Positions 1 to 9,192 of a DNA stretch of 64,000 bases are shown here, piece by piece. Positions within the stretch are counted from its first letter, which is position 1; every line of letters begins with the position of its first letter. Below the pieces are notes generated by a model, which saw only the letters and a program-made list of their open reading frames with translations, was not told the DNA's origin and did no database searches. The translations under genes were made by a program, and so were the position numbers. The DNA comes from DAIRGB01 sp036794765 (GTDB lineage: Bacteria > Patescibacteriota > JAHJAL01), in contig DAIRGB010000001.1 of assembly GCA_036794765.1 (NCBI GenBank), positions 32,019 through 96,018 on the forward strand, written 5' to 3'.

Positions 1-2
1 TA

Positions 3-80
3 TTGATGGGTGATGAGGTGGCGCCGAGAAAACATTTTATTCAGACACATGCCAAAGATGTAATGAATCTTGATGTATAA
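3..80 (+). CDS. gyrB: DNA gyrase subunit B, C-terminal end (partial)
   Basis: The first 26 codons of the window are open in frame 3 and read LMGDEVAPRKHFIQTHAKD and a few more residues before TAA. This matches the conserved C-terminus of GyrB (the family pattern is LMGDxVxPRxxFIxxxA). The rest of the gene lies before the window. It sits directly upstream of gyrA on the same strand, so the two gyrase subunits are adjacent and probably co-transcribed. The identification rests on a short but characteristic tail. Confidence 0.85.
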   Translation: MMGDEVAPRKHFIQTHAKDVMNLDV

Positions 81-106
81 ATTAGTTGATTAAGATATTT
101 TTAAAT

Positions 107-2647
107 ATGTCAAAGAAAGAAAGAAAACAAGATAGTATGGAGAAGTTGGATCTGAAAGCAGAAGTGGGATATTTGCGGGAAGTGAATCTGGTTAACGAAA
201 TGGAGACTTCGTATCTTAATTATGCGATGAGCGTAATAGTGTCGCGTGCGTTGCCTGATGTGAGGGATGGTTTGAAACCTGTTCATCGACGAATTCTTTA
301 CGCCATGAATGAAATGGGACTTAAACATACAGCTAAGTTTAAAAAGTGCGCGGCGATTGTCGGTGATGTTATGGGAAAATATCATCCTCATGGAGATATG
401 GCTATTTATGATAGTTTGGTTCGAATGGCTCAGCCTTGGTCATTGCGTTATCCATTGGTGTTTGGGCAGGGAAATTTTGGTTCGATGGATGGAGATAGTC
501 CGGCGGCGCAAAGGTACACCGAAGCCAAGATGCAGAAAATGGCTGATATGTTACTCAATGATATTGATAAGGATACGATTGATTGGCGAGACAATTATGA
601 TGGAAGTCGGCAGGAGCCCAAGGTTTTACCTTCAAGATTGCCAAATTTGTTATTAAATGGCTCTAGCGGTATAGCTGTGGGTATGGCGACAAATATTCCG
701 CCGCATAATTTGGCAGAAATAGTCGATGCAACCATATATTTGATTGATAATCCAGAAGCAACGATCGATGAGTTGATGGAATTTGTCAAAGGTCCTGATT
801 TTCCGACTGGAGGAGCGATATTTGGCTATGAGGATATCAAAAATATTTATGCTACTGGTAGAGGTAAAGTTGTTATTAGAGCAATTGCTGAGATTATCGA
901 TAATGATAAAGGAAAGAAACAAATAATTATTAAAGAAATTCCTTATACAGTTAATAAAGCCGCTTTGGTAGAAAAAATTGCGGATTTGGTTAAAGAAAAA
1001 AAGATTGTTGGAATTGCGGATTTGCGTGATGAGTCGGATAAGGATGGGGTAAGGGTAGTAGTTGATTTAAAAAAAGAAGCTTATGCCAATAAAATACTGA
1101 ATCAGTTGTATAAGATGACGCCGATGCAAACATCTTTTGCGGCAAACATTTTGGCTTTGGTGGATGAGATACAGCCCAAGGTTTTAACTCTTCCAATGGT
1201 TTTGGGTTATTTTATTGAACATAGAAGGACTGTAGTTATTAGAAGAACAAAATTTGAGTTGGCCAAGGCTGAGGATCGAGCGCATATATTGGAAGGTTTG
1301 AAGAAAGCCTTGGATCATATTGATGAAGTTATTAAAACAATCAGGGCTTCTAAAACCAAAGAGGATGCCAAGGTAAATTTGATTAAAAAATTTGAATTAA
1401 CGGAAAAACAGGCAGATGCTATTTTGGAAATGAGGTTGCAAACTTTGGCTGGATTGGAGAGGCAGAAGATTCTGGATGAATTGGAAGAAGTATTGAAGTT
1501 GATAAAAAAATTAAAAGAGTTGTTGGCATCAGAAAAAAAGATCATGGCAGTGGTAAAGAAGGAGTTGACCGAAGTAAAAGAACAGTTTGGTGATCCACGT
1601 TTGACAAAGGTATATAAAAATCCTTTGGGTAAATTGGAGAATGAGGCTTTGATACCAAATGAGCAGGTACTAGTGTCTTTAACAAAGGGTGGTTATATAA
1701 AACGTCTTCCGAGTAATACATATAAAGTTCAGAATCGAGGAGGGAAAGGGGTTACTGGAGGGGCCTTGAAAGAGGAGGATATTTTGGATGATTTTCGTGT
1801 AACTTACAATCATGATGATATTTTGTATTTCACTACTGCTGGTCGGGTGTTTAAAGGGAAGGTTTATGAAATACCTTTGGCTTCCAGACAAGCGAAGGGA
1901 ACGGCGATAGTGAATTTATTGAATTTGGCAGCGGATGAACGAGTGTCGGGTTTGGTGACGATTGCTGATTATCGAAGAGGTAAATATCTTATGATGGCAA
2001 CCAAGTCGGGAACGATCAAAAAAACAGAATTGAGATATTTTAAAAAGGTGCGCAAAAGTGGTTTGATTGCGATTAAACTTCGAGATAAGGATGAGTTGCG
2101 GTGGGTTAAGGTGACCGAAGGGACGGATCAGGTAATGATGGTGACAAAAAAAGGACAAGCAATTAGATTCAATGAAAGTGATGTACGGGGAATGGGGAGG
2201 ACAGCGGCAGGGGTGAGAGGAATAAAATTGAGAACGGGTGACGAAGTGGTGTCGATGAATTTGGTGGTTCCAGGTAAAGGTGGATTTATTTTGGTAATGA
2301 CTGAAAATGGGTATGGAAAAAGGACGTATCTGAGTGGTTACAAAGTGCAAAATCGAGGGGGTTTGGGGATAAAAACAGCAAAGGTTATCAAGAAAAATGG
2401 AGAAATTGTGAAGGCGGAGGTAATGGATAAAGATTTGGATATTGATTTGATTGCGGTTTCTATCCATGGTCAGGTTATTAGGACGCCATTATCCAGTATC
2501 AGATTGATGGGTAGAGCTACTCAGGGAGTGATCGTGATGCGGATGAAAAAAGGTGACAAGTTGGCATCTGTGACTGCCTTTAGTGATTTGGACAAAGAGG
2601 TAGAAAGGCAAAGGAGTGTTCATGGAGTTCCCGTTGAGACAAAATAA
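107..2647 (+). CDS. gyrA: DNA gyrase subunit A
   Basis: Breakage-reunion subunit of gyrase, which introduces negative supercoils with GyrB. With the ATG at 107 the protein has 846 residues; a TTG at 86 and an ATG at 137 are alternatives and no ribosome binding site decides between them. The catalytic tyrosine is Tyr137 in AQRYTEA. The quinolone pocket reads HPHGDMAIYD at residues 93-102, so the usual Ser/Ala at the E. coli 83 position is Met98 while the acidic residue (Asp102) is kept. The C-terminal beta-pinwheel carries a GyrA box, QNRGGKG, and a related QNRGGLG in a later blade, which marks it as GyrA and not ParC. It follows the gyrB end by 26 bases and precedes infB by 15. Confidence 0.96.
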   Translation: MSKKERKQDSMEKLDLKAEVGYLREVNLVNEMETSYLNYAMSVIVSRALPDVRDGLKPVHRRILYAMNEMGLKHTAKFKKCAAIVGDVMGKYHPHGDMAIYDSLVRMAQPWSLRYPLVFGQGNFGSMDGDSPAAQRYTEAKMQKMADMLLNDIDKDTIDWRDNYDGSRQEPKVLPSRLPNLLLNGSSGIAVGMATNIPPHNLAEIVDATIYLIDNPEATIDELMEFVKGPDFPTGGAIFGYEDIKNIYATGRGKVVIRAIAEIIDNDKGKKQIIIKEIPYTVNKAALVEKIADLVKEKKIVGIADLRDESDKDGVRVVVDLKKEAYANKILNQLYKMTPMQTSFAANILALVDEIQPKVLTLPMVLGYFIEHRRTVVIRRTKFELAKAEDRAHILEGLKKALDHIDEVIKTIRASKTKEDAKVNLIKKFELTEKQADAILEMRLQTLAGLERQKILDELEEVLKLIKKLKELLASEKKIMAVVKKELTEVKEQFGDPRLTKVYKNPLGKLENEALIPNEQVLVSLTKGGYIKRLPSNTYKVQNRGGKGVTGGALKEEDILDDFRVTYNHDDILYFTTAGRVFKGKVYEIPLASRQAKGTAIVNLLNLAADERVSGLVTIADYRRGKYLMMATKSGTIKKTELRYFKKVRKSGLIAIKLRDKDELRWVKVTEGTDQVMMVTKKGQAIRFNESDVRGMGRTAAGVRGIKLRTGDEVVSMNLVVPGKGGFILVMTENGYGKRTYLSGYKVQNRGGLGIKTAKVIKKNGEIVKAEVMDKDLDIDLIAVSIHGQVIRTPLSSIRLMGRATQGVIVMRMKKGDKLASVTAFSDLDKEVERQRSVHGVPVETK

Positions 2648-2662
2648 TATTTTAAGGAAAAT

Positions 2663-4780
2663 ATGAGTGTCAAGATTTCGGATTTAGCGAAAAAATTGGG
2701 TTTGGAAATTAAGGCTTTGCGAAGTCAGATAAAGGATATGCATTTGGGGGTTAGCGAACGAGCCAATGTTTTTCGCGATGAATTGGCGATGGAGATTGAA
2801 CGACGGATAAAGAAAGACGAGGTAATAAGTAATAGTGGCAAAGAGAATGTGTTATTGAAAAAGAAGGTGGAGAAGGATATGTCCGAGGGTGTTCAAGTTG
2901 TTTCAAGTGAGGAAAATGAAACTGATTTTGGGGAAGAGATGCAAAGTGAAGTTCTTGATGTATTGGAAACAAAAAATGATGAGTTTGAAAATGAGTCGGA
3001 TTTACCAAGGAAACCTCAAGTTGAGATACCGCCATTGGTAACGGTAGGTGAATTTGCGGCGCGGATGAATATTGGTGTGTCGGATGTGATAAAAGAACTG
3101 ATGAAAAACGGTATTTTGGCAAATATAAATGAACATATAGATTTTGATACTGCTACCATAATTGGTGAAGATCTTGGTTTTGAGGTGACTTTATGTCAAA
3201 ACAACGGTAATGATTTGGAAAGTTGTTTGGTTGACGAAAATAGATACGATAAAAAATATTTTCAGACAAGACCTCCGATTATTACGGTAATGGGTCATGT
3301 TGATCATGGTAAGACTTCGATTTTGGATCGTATTCGCAAGGCAGATGTGGTAGCTAAGGAATCCGGGGGGATTACTCAACACATGGGAGCTTATCAGGTT
3401 AAGAAAAATGGTAGAACAATTACTTTTTTGGATACTCCGGGTCATAAAGCCTTTTCGGCTATGAGGGCACATGGGGCGAAATTGACTGATATCGCGGTTT
3501 TGGTAGTGGCGGCTGATGACGGAGTAAAACCACAGACAATTGAGGCTATTAATCATGCTAGGGCTGCGGGTGTACCAATAATTGTGGCTATCAATAAAAT
3601 TGATAAACCGGAAGCCAATATTGATAAGGTAAAAAGAGAATTAGCTGATTTTAATCTTTTGCCGGAGGAATGGGGTGGAAATACGATTATGGTTTTGACT
3701 TCGGCCAAGAGTGGTGAGGGTATTGATGAATTATTGGAGATGATTTTACTGGTTGCTGACGTGGAAGATTTGAAAGCTTATCGTGAAGGTCCGGCACAAG
3801 CGTTGGTGATTGAAGCTCATCTGAGTAAAAGGGTTGGTCCGGTGGCAACGGTAATGGTTACTCAAGGTTGTTTGCATGTCAGAGACAGTATAATTGTTGG
3901 TACGGTTGATGGTGTGGTGCGAGCAATGGTTGATCAATATGGAGAAAGGATTTCCAAAGCATATCCGGCTGATCCGGTGCGGATCGCTGGTTTGCACGAT
4001 GTGCCCGAGTTTGGTGATACTTTGTATGTAGTAAATAATTTGAAAGAAGCGAAGAATATTGTTCTCAGTCGTCGAAAAAGTATGATGACAAAGGGATTTA
4101 CTCCCAAGACGGTTGGCATGGCCGAGTTGTCTCAGGCAGTAAGAGAAGGAAAAATAAATGTTTTGCCGGTAATTCTTAAAACGGATGTTCAGGGTTCTTT
4201 GGAAGCAATCAGGAGTTCTTTGCAAAATTTACATAACGATGAGGTAAAAGTAGAAATTCTTCATGAAGCAGCGGGTTTGGTAAATGAATCTGATATAATG
4301 ATGGCGGCCAGTTCCAATGCTTTGATTTTGTCTTTTAGGGCCAATATTGAACCTAGCGCCTTGAAATTGGCCAAGAAGATGGGGATAAAGATTTCTTCTT
4401 ATGATGTGATTTATCGTTTGCTTGATGATGTGACAGCTGCGTTGGAGGGTTTATTGAAACCGGAAATTGTAAAAGTAAAAGTTGGCAAGGGTAAGGTGTT
4501 ACGCGTTTTTACTCATGGGAAAAAATTCAGAGTGATAGGGGTTGGGGTAACTAGTGGTTTGGCAGAAAAGGGTTTGGAGGTAATTGTTTTTCGAGATGGA
4601 AAAAAGGTTGGTGAAGGAAAGATAGACGGTTTAAAGAAAGGAACAGAATCGGTAGATAAAGTCGCTGAAAAAAATGAATGTGGTTTGGGATTGGCTGGAG
4701 ATATCAAGGTTGAGGAGGGTGATAGTTTGGAATTTTGGAAATCTGAATCTAGAGTGCGCCGTTTGTCTGAATTGGAATAG
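2663..4780 (+). CDS. infB: translation initiation factor IF-2
   Basis: GTPase that places initiator fMet-tRNA on the 30S subunit and promotes subunit joining. 705 residues. A first IF2_N helical domain begins at the N-terminus (SVKISDLAKKLGLE). It is followed by an acidic, low-complexity linker and a second IF2_N-like segment near residues 123-170. The GTPase domain starts with GHVDHGKT at residue 211, then DTPGH and NKID. The C-terminal domains follow and the length is normal for a compact IF-2. AAGGA lies just before the ATG and the gene starts 15 bases after gyrA, so the two are probably one transcript. Confidence 0.97.
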   Translation: MSVKISDLAKKLGLEIKALRSQIKDMHLGVSERANVFRDELAMEIERRIKKDEVISNSGKENVLLKKKVEKDMSEGVQVVSSEENETDFGEEMQSEVLDVLETKNDEFENESDLPRKPQVEIPPLVTVGEFAARMNIGVSDVIKELMKNGILANINEHIDFDTATIIGEDLGFEVTLCQNNGNDLESCLVDENRYDKKYFQTRPPIITVMGHVDHGKTSILDRIRKADVVAKESGGITQHMGAYQVKKNGRTITFLDTPGHKAFSAMRAHGAKLTDIAVLVVAADDGVKPQTIEAINHARAAGVPIIVAINKIDKPEANIDKVKRELADFNLLPEEWGGNTIMVLTSAKSGEGIDELLEMILLVADVEDLKAYREGPAQALVIEAHLSKRVGPVATVMVTQGCLHVRDSIIVGTVDGVVRAMVDQYGERISKAYPADPVRIAGLHDVPEFGDTLYVVNNLKEAKNIVLSRRKSMMTKGFTPKTVGMAELSQAVREGKINVLPVILKTDVQGSLEAIRSSLQNLHNDEVKVEILHEAAGLVNESDIMMAASSNALILSFRANIEPSALKLAKKMGIKISSYDVIYRLLDDVTAALEGLLKPEIVKVKVGKGKVLRVFTHGKKFRVIGVGVTSGLAEKGLEVIVFRDGKKVGEGKIDGLKKGTESVDKVAEKNECGLGLAGDIKVEEGDSLEFWKSESRVRRLSELE

Positions 4781-4845
4781 TATTAAAATTTATTTCGAAT
4801 TATTATTTTACCCGATTAAATAATTCTAAGGCGGGTTGTTGTTGT

Positions 4846-7113
4846 ATGAGTCTTGAGAAAATAAATTTTGTTTCTTTGGATTTGGAAACCACTGGATTGG
4901 ATTCAAAAAAGGATTCAATAATCGAGGTTGGTTTGGTTCGTTTTGATTGGCGGGGAAAAATCTTGGATCGTTTTTCTTCTCTGGTATATTTTGATGGGGA
5001 GTATTCTGATTTGGTTGAATCGTTAACGGGTATTTCCGGACGGGATTTATTGTTGGCGCCACATTGGGAGGAGATAAAAAGAGAAATTATTAAATTTGTA
5101 AAGGATGAAGATGTTTTAATAGGCCATAATATTAATTTTGATTTAAGTTTTTTATCTAGTTTTGGGATAAATTGGTTTGGTCGAAAAAATTTGGATAGTT
5201 GGTATTTGGCTACGATATTGATAAGCAACGCTAGATCATATTCTTTGGAATATTTATTGAAGATTATTGGCAAAGAGTATCAAGCTCATCGAGCACTGGA
5301 TGATGCTGAAGCGGTAGTTGATTTGTATGTGTATTGGCAAGCAGAATTGAGTAAAGTTTCAGATAAGGTGTTTGATTTGTTGCAAAAAATTGCCGTCGGT
5401 AGTAATTTGCCGGAGGGGATTTTGTACGATTTGGAAAAATTGCGAAGGAGAAGTGAAGGAGTGGTGGTTAAAATTAATAAGAATAGAGAGGAAGTATTTA
5501 TAAATACAAGGGTTGAGAAAGAGTTGGATAAAACGGATGTTGGGCAGGGTATGAATTATTTGTCAATGAATTTTCGGGAGTTGTTGAAGAGTAAACAAAA
5601 ATCGGGAGTGGTAGTTGTTGGTTCTTTTTTATGGAATCATTTTATTCGAACGTTTGATTCTCGAAGGTATGATTTAATCAAATTTGATCGAAGAGATAAA
5701 TTTTTATGCAAAAATTTTTGGCGAGGTTTGTATAAAAAAACTTCTTATTCTGTTTGTGAAGCCAGAGTAGTAATAAAGATACTTTTGAAAATTGATCGGG
5801 GATATTGGGATGGATATTTGGAAGACATAATGTGGTTTAACGAGGAGAGGGATTTGGCGTTTGGACTTGGTTGTCGTGAGACTGAGGATGGACATGATTG
5901 TTATTTTGATAGAAAAATTAGAAATATTTTGCGCACAGATAGTGGTGTGATTTTACCGGCAACAATAGTTGAACAGGCGAAAGTGCTAGGCAAAAAAAGG
6001 ATTTCTATTTTTTCAGAAGATCCTTTGTTGGAAGATGGTCTAACTGATTTGACCGGTTTGATCTATGATCGGGATAGCTGGACATTTGATTGCAGGCAAA
6101 TAGTTGATTTGGTAGAAAAAATGAGATTGCAGAAGAAAAAAGTCAGATCAATAACTGAGTGGATGGAGAAGATGGAATTGTTGTGGAGGGGGCTGTGGTT
6201 GCTGGTTAGATCGCATGGACAAAAAGAGGAAAATAAAATCCGATTGGAATTAACGACTGCGGTGATGGCAGAAATTTCTTTTCAGAATTTGTCAAAGCAG
6301 TGGGCAAATATTATTTCGCGTTATTCAGAGGTTTTTGAGGAATTGGAGCGGGAAAAGTTGGGCGGGGGCATAAAGAGAGTTTTTGATAATACTTTTACGT
6401 CGAGTGATTGGTTAACTTCAATTGTTGAATATGGAAGTGGATATTGGCGTTTGGAATTGAAAAGAAAAAAATTCAATGAGTGGATATTGGATTTATTAAA
6501 GGACTATTCGGTTATTAATTTGATTAATTTTTTCCCTGTTTCAAGTAATAATTATTTTTGGAGTTTGTTGGGATTTCACAAAGTGAATATATTGAATAAC
6601 TCCAAACCGGAAATTCGGGCTAAAATAGAAAATATTTCTTGGGTAAAGTTTAGACAAAATATTGATTGGAAAAATTTGAATAGTCAATTGATAGTTTTTA
6701 ATTCAAAATCTGATATGTCTGTTGCGTTGGAGGGTTTACGGGAAGAAAAAAAGGAGGGGAAGATATTTGAATTGGGAACAAAAAGGGGAGCTTGGTATTT
6801 TGATTTGTGTCAGGAAAATTTTCAAGGAGTGGTTTTAACCTCTTATGCAAATTTGGGCGAGTTGGGTGTTTTGGAAAAAAAATTTGACATAATATATTTA
6901 GATCGATTACCTTTTGATTATCCAAATAAGTTTGTATTAGCATCGAGAGCATATGAGTGGCAGGATGATTATTTTAATGATTATTTTTTGCCAAGGATGT
7001 ATCAGAAGTTGTATTATGTTTCTACTTTATTAAAGCCGGAAGGAAAGTTTTTTTTGGGGGATGATAGGTGGATAAAGAAAAATTATGTTAGCAAAAGTAA
7101 CAAAAAGATATGA
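4846..7113 (+). CDS. DnaQ-family 3'-5' exonuclease fused to a degenerate DinG-like helicase region
   Basis: 755 residues. Residues 1-165 form a DEDDh exonuclease with all catalytic residues visible: Asp12 and Glu14 (SLDLETTG), Asp99 (GHNINFD), His148 and Asp153 (HRALDDAEA). The remainder follows the layout of DinG-type helicases: a segment like the cysteine-cluster arm (around EARVVIKILL), and near the end LDRLPFDYP then LPRMYQKL, equivalent to the LPF...LP..V.RLKQ stretch before DinG motif VI. However no Walker A GxGKT, no DEAH box and no QGxGRxIR motif can be found. Inference: an active nuclease carrying a helicase fold that has lost ATPase activity. It overlaps der by 4 bases (ATGA), suggesting translational coupling. 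The start ATG has only a weak ribosome binding site. Confidence 0.8.
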   Translation: MSLEKINFVSLDLETTGLDSKKDSIIEVGLVRFDWRGKILDRFSSLVYFDGEYSDLVESLTGISGRDLLLAPHWEEIKREIIKFVKDEDVLIGHNINFDLSFLSSFGINWFGRKNLDSWYLATILISNARSYSLEYLLKIIGKEYQAHRALDDAEAVVDLYVYWQAELSKVSDKVFDLLQKIAVGSNLPEGILYDLEKLRRRSEGVVVKINKNREEVFINTRVEKELDKTDVGQGMNYLSMNFRELLKSKQKSGVVVVGSFLWNHFIRTFDSRRYDLIKFDRRDKFLCKNFWRGLYKKTSYSVCEARVVIKILLKIDRGYWDGYLEDIMWFNEERDLAFGLGCRETEDGHDCYFDRKIRNILRTDSGVILPATIVEQAKVLGKKRISIFSEDPLLEDGLTDLTGLIYDRDSWTFDCRQIVDLVEKMRLQKKKVRSITEWMEKMELLWRGLWLLVRSHGQKEENKIRLELTTAVMAEISFQNLSKQWANIISRYSEVFEELEREKLGGGIKRVFDNTFTSSDWLTSIVEYGSGYWRLELKRKKFNEWILDLLKDYSVINLINFFPVSSNNYFWSLLGFHKVNILNNSKPEIRAKIENISWVKFRQNIDWKNLNSQLIVFNSKSDMSVALEGLREEKKEGKIFELGTKRGAWYFDLCQENFQGVVLTSYANLGELGVLEKKFDIIYLDRLPFDYPNKFVLASRAYEWQDDYFNDYFLPRMYQKLYYVSTLLKPEGKFFLGDDRWIKKNYVSKSNKKI

Positions 7114-8444
7114 ATAAAATAAATCAACAGTATGAAGGTTTGATGGTGGTTTTGGTTGGCAAAACCAACGTAGGTAAATCGTCTTTATTTAATCGTTTGA
7201 GCGGTGAAGGAAAGGCGGTTGTTTGCGAAGAGCCTGGCACGACCAGAGATCGGGTAATTTCAGAGGTAGTTTGGCAGGCAAATTCGTTTTGGTTGATGGA
7301 TACCGCTGGTTTATTGAAAGGATTGGGTGATGAAGAATTGAAAAAATCGATTGAGGCTCAGATAGATGAAGTGTTGGAGGAGGCGGATGTTTTGTTGTGG
7401 GTGGTTGATGGTCAGCAAGGAATAGGGGAAGAGGATTTGGCGGTTTGGCATCGGATTAAAAAAATGTCAAAAAAAGTAGTATTGGTAGTGAACAAAATTG
7501 ATTCTCATAAAAAAAAGGAATTGGCTTTACAAGAAAGAAAAATTGCTTTGTCGGAGAAATATTTTGTATCTGCTAAAAATGGTTTGGGTATTGGTGATTT
7601 ATTAGATTATTTGGTGGTGTGTTCACAGAAAAAGAGTTTTGTAAAATTGGATGAAAAAAAGTTTTCGACTAAGATGTGTATCGTTGGTCGGCCCAATGTG
7701 GGAAAATCAACTTTGACAAATAATTTGTGTGGTTTCGAGAGGATGGCGGTGAGTAATAAAGCTGGAACTACCAGGGATGTTGGAGAGGTGGTGATTGAAT
7801 ATGGTATGGAAAAAATTTTATTGATGGATACTGCGGGTTTGAGAGCAAAGGGTAAGGCTAGTAAATTCGAGATTGAAAAATATAGTGTTATTAGAGCGAT
7901 CAAAGCAATGGAAATGGCTGATATTGTAACGGTCGTGATTGAAGCAGTTGAAGGGTTAACTCATCAGGACATGGTGATTTTGTCGATGGCTAGTGAGATG
8001 AATAAGGGAATAGTTTTGTTTGTTAATAAATGGGATTTGGTTGAAGATAGTGAAAAACAAAGGGATAGATTTTTGGAAAAATTACGTCGAAAATTGGGTT
8101 GGATGTGGTGGATTCCGTTGGTATTTGGTTCAGCTAAAAACAAGATGAATTTGAATTTTTTGTTGGAGAAGGTACTTGATGTGAATAAAAATTATACTTG
8201 TTGGTTAAATGAAGAAGTATTAAATAATTTGGTTTTGGATATCAAAGCTGCAGACACAAGAATGAAAGTTATTGGTTTAACAGATATTAAACAAACAAAA
8301 ACAAGCCCACCGAGATTTGCGGTGGGGGTAAAAAAGATTGGTTTGGTGAGATACGAAGAGGAAAGAATGCTAAAGAATTATATTAGAGAAGCTTTTGGAT
8401 TGTATGGGATTTCGTTGCAAATAAGATTCTGGGAAAATAAGTGA
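7110..8444 (+). CDS. der: ribosome biogenesis GTPase Der (EngA)
   Basis: Double-GTPase factor for 50S subunit assembly. 444 residues, the usual size. The first G domain begins with GKTNVGKSS at about residue 17 and has DTAG and NKID. The second begins with GRPNVGKST near residue 193 and has DTAGLR and NKWD. A KH-like C-terminal domain follows, ending IRFWENK. The start ATG overlaps the stop of the preceding exonuclease gene. The 3' end overlaps the convergent lepB gene by 75 bases, so both C-termini are read from the same DNA. Confidence 0.96.
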   Translation: MNKINQQYEGLMVVLVGKTNVGKSSLFNRLSGEGKAVVCEEPGTTRDRVISEVVWQANSFWLMDTAGLLKGLGDEELKKSIEAQIDEVLEEADVLLWVVDGQQGIGEEDLAVWHRIKKMSKKVVLVVNKIDSHKKKELALQERKIALSEKYFVSAKNGLGIGDLLDYLVVCSQKKSFVKLDEKKFSTKMCIVGRPNVGKSTLTNNLCGFERMAVSNKAGTTRDVGEVVIEYGMEKILLMDTAGLRAKGKASKFEIEKYSVIRAIKAMEMADIVTVVIEAVEGLTHQDMVILSMASEMNKGIVLFVNKWDLVEDSEKQRDRFLEKLRRKLGWMWWIPLVFGSAKNKMNLNFLLEKVLDVNKNYTCWLNEEVLNNLVLDIKAADTRMKVIGLTDIKQTKTSPPRFAVGVKKIGLVRYEEERMLKNYIREAFGLYGISLQIRFWENK

Positions 8445-9020
8445 CAGATTGTATTTGGGCGTTATCAACCAAGTGGCGTCTTTAATTGGCCAATAAGTGA
8501 ATAGTGCGCGGCCGAGGATAGATTTGTAGGGAATGGATCCGATTACGCGTGAGTCTTGAGAATTGGTGCGATTGTCGCCCATGACGAAAACTTCATTTTC
8601 TTTGACGAGAACTTCTTCTTCTCCATTGGTAGGGGTGTCAGGTGAGAGATATATTTCTTCAATAGACTCGAGATTGGCGTCGGCACTATTTTTGATATAA
8701 ACCTTTCCGTTTTTAATGACTACGGTTTCTCCAGGTAGTCCGATGACACGTTTGATGAAATTTACACTTGGTTCACCTGGTTTTTGGAAAATTACAATTT
8801 CACCTCGATGCGGGGAACGGAAATGGTAGCTTAGTTTGTCAACCAGTAACATTTCTTTGTCGTGGAGAGTTGGTTCCATGCTTTGGCCGTCAACAATGAA
8901 AAGTTGGAAGAGAAATGTTTTGACTAAATAGACGACGATGATTACGGTCAGTGCGGTCTGGACCATTTCCCAGATAAACTCGGCAATATTTTTTAGGTTG
9001 TTTTTTTGATTATTTTGCAT
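8370..9020 (-). CDS. lepB: signal peptidase I
   Basis: Membrane protease that removes signal peptides from exported proteins. I chose the ATG at 9020 (216 residues) over a TTG 105 bases upstream because the protein then begins normally before its single N-terminal membrane segment (TALTVIIVVYLVKTFLFQLF). Catalytic Ser is in DGQSMEPTL and the general-base Lys in FIKRVIGLPGE; the MGDNRTNSQDSR box is also intact. The last 25 codons, beyond the conserved core, lie antisense to the end of der. Its 5' end faces the LCP gene, so the two are divergently transcribed. Confidence 0.93.
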   Translation of the reverse strand: MQNNQKNNLKNIAEFIWEMVQTALTVIIVVYLVKTFLFQLFIVDGQSMEPTLHDKEMLLVDKLSYHFRSPHRGEIVIFQKPGEPSVNFIKRVIGLPGETVVIKNGKVYIKNSADANLESIEEIYLSPDTPTNGEEEVLVKENEVFVMGDNRTNSQDSRVIGSIPYKSILGRALFTYWPIKDATWLITPKYNLSLIFPESYLQRNPIQSKSFSNIIL

Positions 9021-9151
9021 AGTTTGTTTATTGAAATATAAGTCGAATAGTTCATATATAATTATAATAAATTGAGGCAGGAATAACAGGATTTTACATA
9101 ATATTGATTGGGATTTGGTTTTCAAAAGAGATTAAAAAAAGTCAGAAATTT

Positions 9152-9160
9152 TGTTACAAT
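9152..9160 (+). promoter_or_regulatory. extended -10 promoter element for the LCP gene
   Basis: TGTTACAAT matches the TGnTATAAT extended -10 with one mismatch. It lies 33 bases before the ATG at 9193. No clear -35 is present, which an extended -10 can tolerate. Confidence 0.4.
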
Positions 9161-9192
9161 CAAACGTAGCATTTATATTAATTTTTTTATTG

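Noticed and set aside
1916..2467. 183-codon minus-strand open frame inside gyrA
   Set aside because: It lies wholly within gyrA, is rich in His/Pro/Ser/Asn as expected from the complement of G/T-rich coding DNA, and has no motif. Chance open frame.
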